A DNA stretch of 63,102 nucleotides from a virus: positions 1 through 63,102 of IMG/VR virus record IMGVR_UViG_3300031952_000016; one strand, 5' to 3'. Made by a program: the position numbers and the translations under genes. The notes beneath the pieces were generated by a model. That model did not search any database. It was not told the DNA's origin and saw only the letters and a list, made by a program, of their open reading frames with translations. Every line of letters begins with the position of its first letter. Positions within the stretch are counted from its first letter, which is position 1. Shown here in pieces: positions 15,301-23,634 of this stretch.

Positions 15301-18300
15301 ACCGCAGAAGTTTTTAATAGTGAAGCTAATTTTTTAGCAGCATCACGCTCAATTCTTGTCGGTAATTCATCTGAATTAATAGATAATTTTCCTACTTCTT
15401 TGAGTAAATCGTCTTTTTCTTTTTGTATTTCTGCATCAGTTGCTTGAGTCTTTTCTACTTGAGGAATAATTTCGCTCTTGTATTTATTCATTAGCTCTGC
15501 CTCTTCTTCAGTAATCTCTCCTTCTTTGAGCATCTTCTTAACTGTAGCGGCATAGTTTAATTTACCATCTTCAATTACTTGATTCTCTGAGTAATTAAAC
15601 CTTTGTGATAATTCATCAACAGCTGACCTTTCATTATTTATCTCATCAAGTATATCATTAACGTCATTAATAATTTTAGATTTTTCCTCAAGAGTAAGAA
15701 CAGCTTTTCTTTCAGAGAACATATCTACAAGCTCTATATACCTTTCAAGATTCTTTATAGGGATAAGGCTTGGGTTTATAGAAAGCAATCTTTGTAATGG
15801 TCCAATAAGACCATCAGCTATACCAATCTTAGTATTGATATTTTTCTTAGCGGTTTTTAATTTACCCTTCGCTACATTTATTTTATTATCATAGTCTGCA
15901 TCAGCAAATACCTTAGCCATATAATCTACAAAGTTAGATACTGATATTTCGTTCAGCATATTTACCTTGCTAAACTTAGAAATCATATTTAGAGATTGAG
16001 TAGGCGTTATTTTACCTGATGATTCTAACTCCTTAATTTCTTTTACTAATTGCTGACTAATTTCTTTTGTAGTTTTTATTACATCTTTAGCTCCTCTTAT
16101 TTTATCTCTTATTTGTTTAATCAACAACTCTTTCTCAGTCATTGTAATTTTCTTGATGTCTTTAATTGTTCCAAACAATTTACCTACAGACGGAGCTGAC
16201 TTTTGACTTAATCCAAACTTCTTACGAACCTCACGAACTAATAGTTCTTTTTGTACGTCATTAGCACGTTTATAAACATCTGACCTATTCATATAGTTCA
16301 GCGCATCATCTATCGTCTTACCTCCTGAAATTGCGCTGTCTACAACGCTAGAGAACTTATCGTAACCTTTTAATGCTTGTTCAGATAATTTTTCTCCTTT
16401 ATTGAATTTATTAAGTATTTCATCTTCTATTTTGTCTCTGTTTTTTTGTCCTAATAATCCTACTAAATCTTTTGAAGCTTCTTTAAGAGCTTTTGAGAAC
16501 TCAACTCCTGCATCCATTAATTGACCAAGTTTAATAACGGAGTCAGCGAATGCTCTTTTAAGTACAGTAGAGTCAACACCTTGTTTAGCACTTCCTTTAG
16601 CTCCTTCAGCAACCGCCCAATCAGGTAACTCAAGCTTCATTATTTCATCAGCTATTTTCTTAGCCTTGTCCTCAAATTTAGTTTCAGGAGCAGCTTTAGG
16701 TTTTGTTTTAGGTTTAGGAGTAGGAGCTTCATTTAGGTCTTCAAACTTAAACTCAATCTCTGAGTATCTTTCTCCCATACGGGTATTCAAGAAAGTTTTA
16801 ACTGACTGAGCATCTGATTCAAATGCTTTTTTAGCTCTTCTTAATGTGATTAAATCATAATTACTAGCAGGATTAACCCAAGCACTTGTATCAGGTCCAT
16901 TTGTTTCAAACAAAACCTCTATAGCGTTATCTATTTGCGCTATTCTCTGTTGCACTTTATCGGTAAGAGGCTTTGCTACTACAGGAGATACCTCTTCTAC
17001 TACAGGAGTCTCTGCTACAGGAGTTGGCTCTTCTATTACAGGAGTTACCTCCTCTACCGCAGGAGTCTCTGCTGTAGGAGCTGGCTCAGTTACAACATCT
17101 ATTTCTTGAGGCTTAACTTCTACTACTGTTTCAGGAGCAGGAGTTAATTCTCCTGTTCTTCCTCCTCTGTCAAGTCCTTGAACACTTCCCTGAGTATTTT
17201 TGCTTTTTCTTTTGGCGTTAGCCTCTCGAACTCCTCTGTTAAAACTTTCTCTTGCTGTTGCATCACTATTTATTTTTTTTGTTAAACCTCCTTGTTTTGC
17301 TAAATCAAACATCATAACTTCTGCTAAATCATTAGCCAACTCTCCTTTTATAGAATGAGTTACACCATTTACGTCTGTTATAACAACTCTTTTTACATTT
17401 CCATTCTTATCAGTCTTAATAGATTTTAAACCTGTCCCTTGAGGTGTTATTTTACCTTCAGGAACGCCATCAATTTCTTTCAATATAGTAATACCTCCAT
17501 CTTCACTAATATTAAAGTTAGGAGTTACTTCTTTTGCATTTAGACTATTATCACTCAAAACATCTTGAACAGTACCTAATGAAAACTCTTTGTTGCTATC
17601 TGTAAAAACAACCTCTTGACCATCAAAGAATATATTCCCTTTTAGTTTGTCTCCTGTTATTGGGTCTGTGTACTCGTAAATTTTACCTAATATATTATCT
17701 AAAAATGTTCCTTTTACTTCTTCCGGTTGCGAAGTAGTGATAGTTCCCCCTTGGGTGTCTCCTTCGCCCATTTCTTGCAATCCCAATTCGGGTTGTTCTG
17801 TGCGTAGCACGCTTTCATTTGCTGTTTGTTCTTGAATGGCATCTTGTTTTGTTTTTAAGTTGTCTAATTCTTTTAGTGCTTTTTCTGATTTTTCTACCGA
17901 ACCTTTATCGAATCCACTTTCAGGATTTTCTTTTAAAGCTTTTTTTGCTATCTCTAAAGTTTTTTCAATATATTTTCTTTTATCAGCAAAATATTCATTA
18001 GCCAGTTCTTTTTCCCAATCATAGCTTTTTTCATCTTCAAGAATTCTTTTATTATAATCATCTAAACGTGATATTTCAGGAGTTTCAAAAGAGCCTTCAA
18101 CTTCGCTAACAACTTCATCTGCTAATTGGTTTTCTTGAATATCTTTTATTTTGCCTTTAAGAAGAGAGGCTTTATCTTTACCGGTTTGAGTTTTATTTCC
18201 TTCTAAACCTTTGAGTTCTTTTTCTAACTCGGTAATAGCATTTAGACTTGGTTCATTCAAATTTGGATTAGCTGTTCTAACTTCTTTTTTAATTGCACTT

Positions 18301-19754
18301 GTAACTACTTTGTCTTGTATTTTAAACATTCTTCCTTCGTAGTCATTGTTTATTACAATATCTGTAGCGTGTAACTGCTCAGGAGTCATTGTGTTTATCA
18401 GTTCGTCAATTTGTTGTACTGAAACTTTTTCTCCATTAACTTCATAAGAAGGTTTAGCAAGTCTTGCCTGAATAGTAGAACGAACACCTCCGGGTAATTC
18501 AGCAAGTCCTTCAAGTGCTATTTCAGATACATCCATATCCTGACCTATAGCTAAACGAGCTGCTGCCTCTCCTGCAGAACCTCCTAAAGATTCAACAGCC
18601 GAGCCTGCTGCGACTGATTTTGTAACTGCTTGTTTTGTAGCAGTTCCAACTGATGACTTAGCGGCTGACTTTGTAAGTATTTTAGCACCAACGCCTGAAG
18701 CAAGTTTACCTGTAAGAGCGTCTACAGTACCTATTATTATACCTCTTGCAATCGCTCTATTTCTAATTGATTGTAATTTTTCAGGGTCCTCAAGAATGGC
18801 TCTTACGTTTTCTTTATTAAGGTCTTTCCCTTCTAGTTCTTCGTTAAGTAATTCTCCAAATGTAGAGCCTGCCTCTACTACCGTACTTGCTAATCCAAAC
18901 GCATAAGGAACAGCGCTTACTGCACCTGCTAAAGCACCCGGAACAGCACCTGCTCCTGCAAATTCAGGAGTAGCTATTGCTCCTGTAACTGCACCTCTTG
19001 TGGCTCCTACTCCTATAGCAGCACCTCCTGCTTTTAAAGCATCGGTATTTGTAGCCATTGAAATTATAGAACTCGATAGTACTTCAGGGATAATACTTGG
19101 GTTATTGGCTAATCCTTTTATAACTCCCCAAAATCCTTTACCTTCTTCCTCGTATATTTTATTGTAGTCTTCCATCTCAGCAGAAGATTTTAATTGCTGA
19201 GCACTCTTATTTGCGTCTATAAATTTTTGTATCTGTTCAGGAGTGGCTTTATGCCCTTTTAATAGCAAATCGTCAGCTACTTGAGCAACCTCTCCTTGTC
19301 TATATCCTGAGGCAACACTACGTGCCATATCATCAACAAAATCTCCTATACCTAAAGGAACAATATTGTCAAATCCTCTTAATACATTACCAAAGCCTCC
19401 TGTAAAATAATCTTCTTCTTCGTCAATTGGCTCTTTCTTAGGAGTTATTTTCTTAGGAGGTAACTGCGTAGCCGATAAACCATCTTCCGCAGGTAATTCC
19501 GTAGTACCTTGTTGAGGAATTGGATTTTCTGACGACCCAACAGTATTTTTTTTTTCAGTAGTTAACGAACCGACACCCATAAGTGTTTTATACTCGTCAA
19601 TACTTTTTGAATATCCGTTAGTAACAAATACATCATACGAGTCTTTTAACGCTTGAGGATTTACGTTTATTAATTTCTTATATTCATCAAAGCTTTTAGT
19701 GTATCCATTTGATACAAATACGTCATACGAGTCTTTTAATGCTTGTTCGTTCAT
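12318..19754 (-). CDS. Giant internal virion protein (2478 residues)
   Basis: The N-terminus has two tandem repeats of about 28 residues (ALKDSYDVFVSNGY and ALKDSYDVFVTNGY). A glycine- and alanine-rich hydrophobic region lies near 235-300, a P/E/V-rich low-complexity stretch near 885-935 (VEEVTPVIEEPTPV), then long coiled-coil regions. The conserved-looking C-terminal third includes SLLSKALGSGLIGLLFGDDDEEEE, and the end is SYGSSYGSSYGSS. It is the last and largest late gene. Such proteins in short-tailed phages are ejected with DNA. I see no lysozyme or RNA polymerase signature, so the ejection role is inference. Confidence 0.7.
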   Translation of the reverse strand: MNEQALKDSYDVFVSNGYTKSFDEYKKLINVNPQALKDSYDVFVTNGYSKSIDEYKTLMGVGSLTTEKKNTVGSSENPIPQQGTTELPAEDGLSATQLPPKKITPKKEPIDEEEDYFTGGFGNVLRGFDNIVPLGIGDFVDDMARSVASGYRQGEVAQVADDLLLKGHKATPEQIQKFIDANKSAQQLKSSAEMEDYNKIYEEEGKGFWGVIKGLANNPSIIPEVLSSSIISMATNTDALKAGGAAIGVGATRGAVTGAIATPEFAGAGAVPGALAGAVSAVPYAFGLASTVVEAGSTFGELLNEELEGKDLNKENVRAILEDPEKLQSIRNRAIARGIIIGTVDALTGKLASGVGAKILTKSAAKSSVGTATKQAVTKSVAAGSAVESLGGSAGEAAARLAIGQDMDVSEIALEGLAELPGGVRSTIQARLAKPSYEVNGEKVSVQQIDELINTMTPEQLHATDIVINNDYEGRMFKIQDKVVTSAIKKEVRTANPNLNEPSLNAITELEKELKGLEGNKTQTGKDKASLLKGKIKDIQENQLADEVVSEVEGSFETPEISRLDDYNKRILEDEKSYDWEKELANEYFADKRKYIEKTLEIAKKALKENPESGFDKGSVEKSEKALKELDNLKTKQDAIQEQTANESVLRTEQPELGLQEMGEGDTQGGTITTSQPEEVKGTFLDNILGKIYEYTDPITGDKLKGNIFFDGQEVVFTDSNKEFSLGTVQDVLSDNSLNAKEVTPNFNISEDGGITILKEIDGVPEGKITPQGTGLKSIKTDKNGNVKRVVITDVNGVTHSIKGELANDLAEVMMFDLAKQGGLTKKINSDATARESFNRGVREANAKRKSKNTQGSVQGLDRGGRTGELTPAPETVVEVKPQEIDVVTEPAPTAETPAVEEVTPVIEEPTPVAETPVVEEVSPVVAKPLTDKVQQRIAQIDNAIEVLFETNGPDTSAWVNPASNYDLITLRRAKKAFESDAQSVKTFLNTRMGERYSEIEFKFEDLNEAPTPKPKTKPKAAPETKFEDKAKKIADEIMKLELPDWAVAEGAKGSAKQGVDSTVLKRAFADSVIKLGQLMDAGVEFSKALKEASKDLVGLLGQKNRDKIEDEILNKFNKGEKLSEQALKGYDKFSSVVDSAISGGKTIDDALNYMNRSDVYKRANDVQKELLVREVRKKFGLSQKSAPSVGKLFGTIKDIKKITMTEKELLIKQIRDKIRGAKDVIKTTKEISQQLVKEIKELESSGKITPTQSLNMISKFSKVNMLNEISVSNFVDYMAKVFADADYDNKINVAKGKLKTAKKNINTKIGIADGLIGPLQRLLSINPSLIPIKNLERYIELVDMFSERKAVLTLEEKSKIINDVNDILDEINNERSAVDELSQRFNYSENQVIEDGKLNYAATVKKMLKEGEITEEEAELMNKYKSEIIPQVEKTQATDAEIQKEKDDLLKEVGKLSINSDELPTRIERDAAKKLASLLKTSAVKELTNAQLKNLLKVIDNINNGYFAHSAQLIIEELNSNNNKKSLVSSVKRAVLLPLSKIYARVKSVITKKDYVLEMIRRNPLFNIDQIFSDFKTKDIFNSILEKAAEGEAKFTAELKAIQLKLSNAEEKIAKSHSLNPDATLMAKFKMMTYMVQLEHNSNPDSKQVNPAAEFLKATIKHIDEGKSQFEERDANMLQEILDKFAPNGEIDIDELYNSFNSAEKAGIKTIQEVNQSLTEKAEYTASVIRGQRINPLSNYIHLNVLSDTKPNDLQSGESFADQYNNSLKPSTKAKSLIERTGKVSPLNFDVFASVNKGAKFVLMDYNLTEPIRTARKTINKAITELENQGRISKDKRKIINAIKNSFEEAVEGLVQNSYMETSIGDDVIDYIKKQGYRSILAGTGRFAAEFLSNVGFVIISDPTTFAEGLKYTSTLMSPDAPLIMHNVNSKEINRIFPSDTLSGRLIDTNILSQANGIRGGKAKNKVVNKAQQIWNLTGKKYKNAVELTADVLITTPDKAIMRPIWFGAFAANFKKQTGQDIDFEKIAANDEAYMNQNIEAIDKAKDAADERSVITGASNNTFTGILKGTSKPNQSNFIKGFNNFNNFMTRFLIYEYTSARTGIMAAMGNGSLSKKQGIALLGAVTTRMTVYSLLSKALGSGLIGLLFGDDDEEEEKALDKSIGQALTSTFTSLLFNRDFGNATKMFINKGLEMFNEEYLQDLREGPYDPYKDAIQYTSIPIEKKGKQTGLYDYAESFSGAFGPAIKTTNLIIKTYSGGDKKEADAIQRQEDVKNIRIPLEVLGNAGFIPLYKDIRKTVMNNIYKDLKNPPAIEQKVDEKLNEKVEVLDKLLEKNSNPKLEEALETKRNELLTESPEEKAQLTAERKAEKEAKSQLLINPITNESYDNEEDLKKYNRRLWNKNFGPRSQWYKDHKYEKQANEKMNEEITKKEEKEYNYRKSTSDKSSYGSSYGSSYGSSSERYNSDGTVVRKSKTYK

Positions 19755-19766
19755 ATTTCTTATTTA

Positions 19767-21608
19767 TTAATAGCTTCCTATTCTGCTTTGTGCGTTACCT
19801 GATGTTGTTGTTTCTTTTCCTATAGCTTTTAGCTTACCTGCCGCAGGCACAGCTTCTAGTATTTTTTGTAAATCAGTTGCGTGCCCTGCAGCGGTATCTT
19901 CATCTTCATTAGAATTTAACTCTATAGTTTTTGGAGTTGTTCCCTCTGTATATTTTATTGTAATAGTATTATTTCCGGGTAGTTTTGGATACTTCTCTAC
20001 CACCTGTATTCCCGGAACATCTTTAAGCATTACTTTTAGTTTGGAAACAGTAGGTCCTACTTTGTTACCTGTAAACAAATCAGGAGTTACTTTGTCAATT
20101 ATATTTGTTTTATATTCTCCTTCAACATCTCTTTCTGCTGCAAGTCCTGTTCCTGAGAAAGTAGTGTTAAATTTCTTACCAATCTTCATATTCTTAAACA
20201 CTAAGTCTTGAGGGAAATTCTGACCTGTAGCTCTTAATAGACCTCCAATAACAGCTCTACCTCCTGCGGTAACATCTCCGTCTTCTGTTTCTAATAAAAC
20301 ATACTTTCCTGTTTCGTTATTCATAATATAATTTCCTTTAGGTTTTCCTGCAGGATTAACCATAATATCAGCACCCATACCTGTGAAATAGGTAATAGCT
20401 TCTTTCTTCTGAGCGTCAGTTCCGTAAAGGAAGTTCGATGTATTAACTGCAAAGTTTTTAGCATCTTTCTCCATATTAGTTTGAGCATTTTCTTCAGAAG
20501 TTTTAGGTCTTCTTTCTTGTAATTGACTTTGAGCAGTAGGTTTAATACCTCTTTCTAAATCTATCTTACTGTATATTTTTTTAGCAACAAAATCTGAAGC
20601 CTCTTCATATTGCTTTTTGTAATTAGGACCCTCTTCATCTATTGTTGGTAAATTAGTTATAGGGTCAATTTTTAGCAGTATTTTAGTAGGGTCTTTAGCT
20701 GCCTCTGCTTTGTCATATATAAAAGAACTTGGATTATATTTTCCTAACTCATCTCCTAATATAGAAGTTAAATTATAAGGATTTTGAAAATAACTATCGA
20801 TTTGTAAAGATATACTATCCTTCGTATCTTTTACTATTTTTTGAGTAACAGGGTCTTTTTTTGTGGCTAAAAAGTCAGGTCCCATAAGTTCAGTAATACT
20901 TCCTGCTTTAGCGGTAGTAGCGGCTTCAATTAAAAAATCTTTACGAGTTCCAAGACCATCTACATAAGAGGTAGTAACTTCATCGACTTTAAATTTTAAA
21001 GGCTTATGCATCATTTTTGACATAGCCACATTTACAGGAACTGCATTTGTAGAAAGAACTTTTACCTTCTTTCCATCTATAATTTTATTTTCATATAAAT
21101 TAATACCAACTCTCCCATCTCCAAGTGAATCAATAGTAGCTACAGAGGAACTGAAATTACCTATACCTTCTACGCTACTCATATTGCTAATAGTAAGTCC
21201 TGATTGAAGTGTTCCATTATCAATGTCTGCCATTGTTTTAGCTGCCTCTGCTTGATATACTTTAGATAGGTTAAATAACTGACTTGTTCCGTCAGTATAA
21301 TTCTGTCTTCTTAGTCTATATTGCTTTTCACTCATTCGACCTGACTTAAATAATTTCTCATCCATTAACATTTGATTTGTCATTAAGTCAACGTAGTTGT
21401 TCGTGAAGCCATTTACATCTTGGTTTTCTCCTTGAGGAGCGTTAGCCAAGTTGTTCATATCTTCACGAGTAGCCTGATTATAAGCTTCTTTCTTTTCTTC
21501 CCGAATACGGTTAGCCTCAGAAAGGGTATCTGTTAACTCTTTCCCAACCTCAAACCAATTTACATCTGAATCAGCACTCCGTTCCGCATATTTATATCCT
21601 AAAGGCAT
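19767..21608 (-). CDS. Virion-associated protein, unknown (613 residues)
   Basis: A soluble, polar protein of 613 residues. The first 120 residues are helical and charged (ELTDTLSEANRIREEKKEAY); the rest is mixed and beta-rich. It sits between the small internal protein and the giant protein on the late transcript, so it is probably an internal virion or tail component. No enzyme motif seen. Confidence 0.6.
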   Translation of the reverse strand: MPLGYKYAERSADSDVNWFEVGKELTDTLSEANRIREEKKEAYNQATREDMNNLANAPQGENQDVNGFTNNYVDLMTNQMLMDEKLFKSGRMSEKQYRLRRQNYTDGTSQLFNLSKVYQAEAAKTMADIDNGTLQSGLTISNMSSVEGIGNFSSSVATIDSLGDGRVGINLYENKIIDGKKVKVLSTNAVPVNVAMSKMMHKPLKFKVDEVTTSYVDGLGTRKDFLIEAATTAKAGSITELMGPDFLATKKDPVTQKIVKDTKDSISLQIDSYFQNPYNLTSILGDELGKYNPSSFIYDKAEAAKDPTKILLKIDPITNLPTIDEEGPNYKKQYEEASDFVAKKIYSKIDLERGIKPTAQSQLQERRPKTSEENAQTNMEKDAKNFAVNTSNFLYGTDAQKKEAITYFTGMGADIMVNPAGKPKGNYIMNNETGKYVLLETEDGDVTAGGRAVIGGLLRATGQNFPQDLVFKNMKIGKKFNTTFSGTGLAAERDVEGEYKTNIIDKVTPDLFTGNKVGPTVSKLKVMLKDVPGIQVVEKYPKLPGNNTITIKYTEGTTPKTIELNSNEDEDTAAGHATDLQKILEAVPAAGKLKAIGKETTTSGNAQSRIGSY

Positions 21609-21630
21609 AGCTTATATTTTTTTATTTATC

Positions 21631-22371
21631 CTAAAATTTACGATTAGCTCTTCCCGTTCCAAATCCCGGTCCTCCTACGCTTGAAAAAATTGAATCGTAA
21701 GCGGTTGCTCCAAAAATAGGGTTTCTATCTGATGCAAGACTTTGAAATGCAGGATTAGCTCCATTTACATTCGTTCCTGATGTTGTGGCTTTAGATAAAT
21801 CAAACTTATCTTTTCCATCTTTAAAGTATAATGGCAGTAAATTAAGACCTTGACTAGCAAAACTTGATACTCCTTGAAACCCTTGAGCGATTTGTGCTGC
21901 TCTTGATTCTGAGGCATCTCTTGCTATTTGCTGCTGTCCTTCAACTTCTCCTAAATCCAACTGTACGTTTAAGTCTCTAAGACGACTTTGCTCTGCTATT
22001 TGTTGTCTCTCAATTTCGGTCATCTCTGCACCCATAGCAGTTCTTACTCCTGCTTGAGCTTCGTTCTGAGCCATCATTACTTTTCCTGCTGTAGCTGCTG
22101 CTCCTCTATCTGATTCTACTCCTGCCTCTATAGCCTGAGCACCTGCAGAAAGTAAAGCTTCTCTTTGAAGTTCGTAAGGCTCTTTCTTTACAGCCATCTC
22201 ATCGGTAAAGTTTATACCTAGTTTTTTTCTAGCTTCATCCATTGCCGCCTGAGCTGACGCTTCTGCCTCTCTTTGTTTCTGCTTTTGCTTTCCTGCTTGA
22301 ACAAACGAGTTTGTCGTAGTGGCTGCTGTAATTGCTAACCCTCCTATTGCTACTGCTGTTGCTACTCCCAT
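21631..22371 (-). CDS. Internal virion protein, T7 gp14-like architecture
   Basis: The 246-residue product starts with a hydrophobic helix (ATAVAIGGLAITAATT), followed by an alanine- and glutamine-rich coiled coil (KQKQREAEASAQAAMDEA) and a glycine-rich tail. This architecture is the same as small core proteins of podoviruses that build the ejection channel with larger internal proteins. Similarity is in organisation, not proven sequence homology. Confidence 0.6.
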   Translation of the reverse strand: MGVATAVAIGGLAITAATTTNSFVQAGKQKQKQREAEASAQAAMDEARKKLGINFTDEMAVKKEPYELQREALLSAGAQAIEAGVESDRGAAATAGKVMMAQNEAQAGVRTAMGAEMTEIERQQIAEQSRLRDLNVQLDLGEVEGQQQIARDASESRAAQIAQGFQGVSSFASQGLNLLPLYFKDGKDKFDLSKATTSGTNVNGANPAFQSLASDRNPIFGATAYDSIFSSVGGPGFGTGRANRKF

Positions 22372-22372
22372 A

Positions 22373-22783
22373 TTATAATATTTTTATCATTTCACTTGTG
22401 TATCCTTGTCCTTCAGACCAACCTTGGGCAGTATAGGTTTTAATTAAACTTTTGTTTTTAATCAATGCATATCCGTATTTACTTCCTGTGTTTTTACAAA
22501 TATTAGTAAGAGATTCTATTAATAGTCTTATTGCCTCTTTCCTTTTATCTTTTACTCGATACTCTTTGTTGGATATTATCCAATCAACCCAAGCAACTTT
22601 TGAATTTGTAATGTATATAAAACCTGCACAAATTGGTGTATCTCCATCGTAAATTATCAAACCTCCTTTACCATCGTCAGGTAAGAAATCTCTTACAGGT
22701 GCTTCCCAATTCCATTGCTTCCACCAACCTACGAGAATTTCTTCGTAATCGCCTTCCTTAAGAGGTCTAATAGTTAACTCCAT
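22373..22783 (-). CDS. GNAT-family N-acetyltransferase-like protein
   Basis: A 136-residue product with the GNAT plan: IRPLKEGDYEEIL at the start, a beta-hairpin region (LIIYDGDTPICAGFIYI), WVDWIISNKEYRVKDKRKEAIRLLIE in the acetyl-CoA loop and helix zone, and a C-terminal IKTYTAQGWSEG. It would acetylate a protein or small molecule. Such genes occur among podovirus structural genes, where the product may modify a virion or host protein. It has its own TAnnTTTG element upstream. Confidence 0.7.
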   Translation of the reverse strand: MELTIRPLKEGDYEEILVGWWKQWNWEAPVRDFLPDDGKGGLIIYDGDTPICAGFIYITNSKVAWVDWIISNKEYRVKDKRKEAIRLLIESLTNICKNTGSKYGYALIKNKSLIKTYTAQGWSEGQGYTSEMIKIL

Positions 22784-22790
22784 ATTGTTA

Positions 22791-22798
22791 CAAAGATA
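22791..22798 (-). promoter_or_regulatory. Candidate -7 element TATCTTTG before the GNAT gene
   Basis: The minus-strand sequence TATCTTTG fits TAnnTTTG and lies 8 bases upstream of the GNAT ATG. The leader would be very short. No clear -33 element is visible. Confidence 0.35.
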
Positions 22799-22804
22799 TT
22801 AAAT

Positions 22805-23632
22805 TTAAGGAAAACTTTTCATTACGTTAGATTCCGCTACAAACAACTCGATTTTACTGTTAAAAGCATTTTCAAGTGTAAATGTACAATAATGCCCCAA
22901 AACTCCGTGCGATTCTGCAACTGAATTTTTAATATATAAAAAGTAATTTGTATCAGTCGGAATTGGCGTTGTAGCAGGTGTAAGCATATTGTTGTTGATT
23001 ACAATTTGATTTATACCTGAAGGATAGTCTACGTTTACATCTGTAACAGGTCCTGCAAAAACAGGATTATTACCTGATAAAAAGTAAACATAATCTCCTA
23101 CACTTATGATATTCCCTATTGCTACAAGAGGAGATATGCTAAAGTTTATTACTGCACTGTTAGTACCTTTTCCTGTAACAGTTGTGCTACTACCTATACC
23201 ATTAACACTTCTAAGAGCAAGTTGTCCTAGTGAGGTATTTCTTACAAAAGCAAAGTACGAAGCTTCTTTTCTATCAAACCAATTCCCGTCTATAAACCCT
23301 GAGTATTGCAAGTCAGTTTCTAAAGTAACTCCCCAAGGAGCATCTCCTTCTAAGCTAATGGTCTTAAATAGCTTGTTCTCAATAGGAGAGGTATTAAATA
23401 CACTTTGAAGTCTTGAAGGAGTAAATGCATTTGGAGAAGGCACTATGTCGTCTTTTAAATCCCACCACGGTTGATAGAATGTATTACGAATTTCATTTAC
23501 ATTATGTCTGTAAAGATTTCCTCCTTTGAAGGTATAGAAAAAATTGTTCATTCCAATCATCCAATCAGGTTGATAAGAGTAAAAAGATACCCAACCGGCA
23601 ACTCCTTCGCTATATGATAATGTGTAATTCAT
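22805..23632 (-). CDS. Tail or hub-associated virion protein, unknown
   Basis: A 275-residue beta-rich protein that begins MNYTLSYSEGVAGWVSFYSYQP. It follows the 1687-residue tail-hub gene by 2 bases. Placement and aromatic-rich beta character suggest a tail tip or fibre-attachment subunit. I recognise no family with certainty. Confidence 0.55.
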   Translation of the reverse strand: MNYTLSYSEGVAGWVSFYSYQPDWMIGMNNFFYTFKGGNLYRHNVNEIRNTFYQPWWDLKDDIVPSPNAFTPSRLQSVFNTSPIENKLFKTISLEGDAPWGVTLETDLQYSGFIDGNWFDRKEASYFAFVRNTSLGQLALRSVNGIGSSTTVTGKGTNSAVINFSISPLVAIGNIISVGDYVYFLSGNNPVFAGPVTDVNVDYPSGINQIVINNNMLTPATTPIPTDTNYFLYIKNSVAESHGVLGHYCTFTLENAFNSKIELFVAESNVMKSFP

Positions 23633-23634
23633 AA

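Noticed and set aside
16935-17147. Tyrosine- and leucine-rich plus-strand ORF
   Set aside because: It is the antisense of the P/E/V low-complexity belt of the giant late gene.
12318-19754. Giant protein as the crAss-type virion RNA polymerase
   Set aside because: I found no DxDxD-type metal motif and no double-psi barrel signature, so only an internal-protein role is offered.
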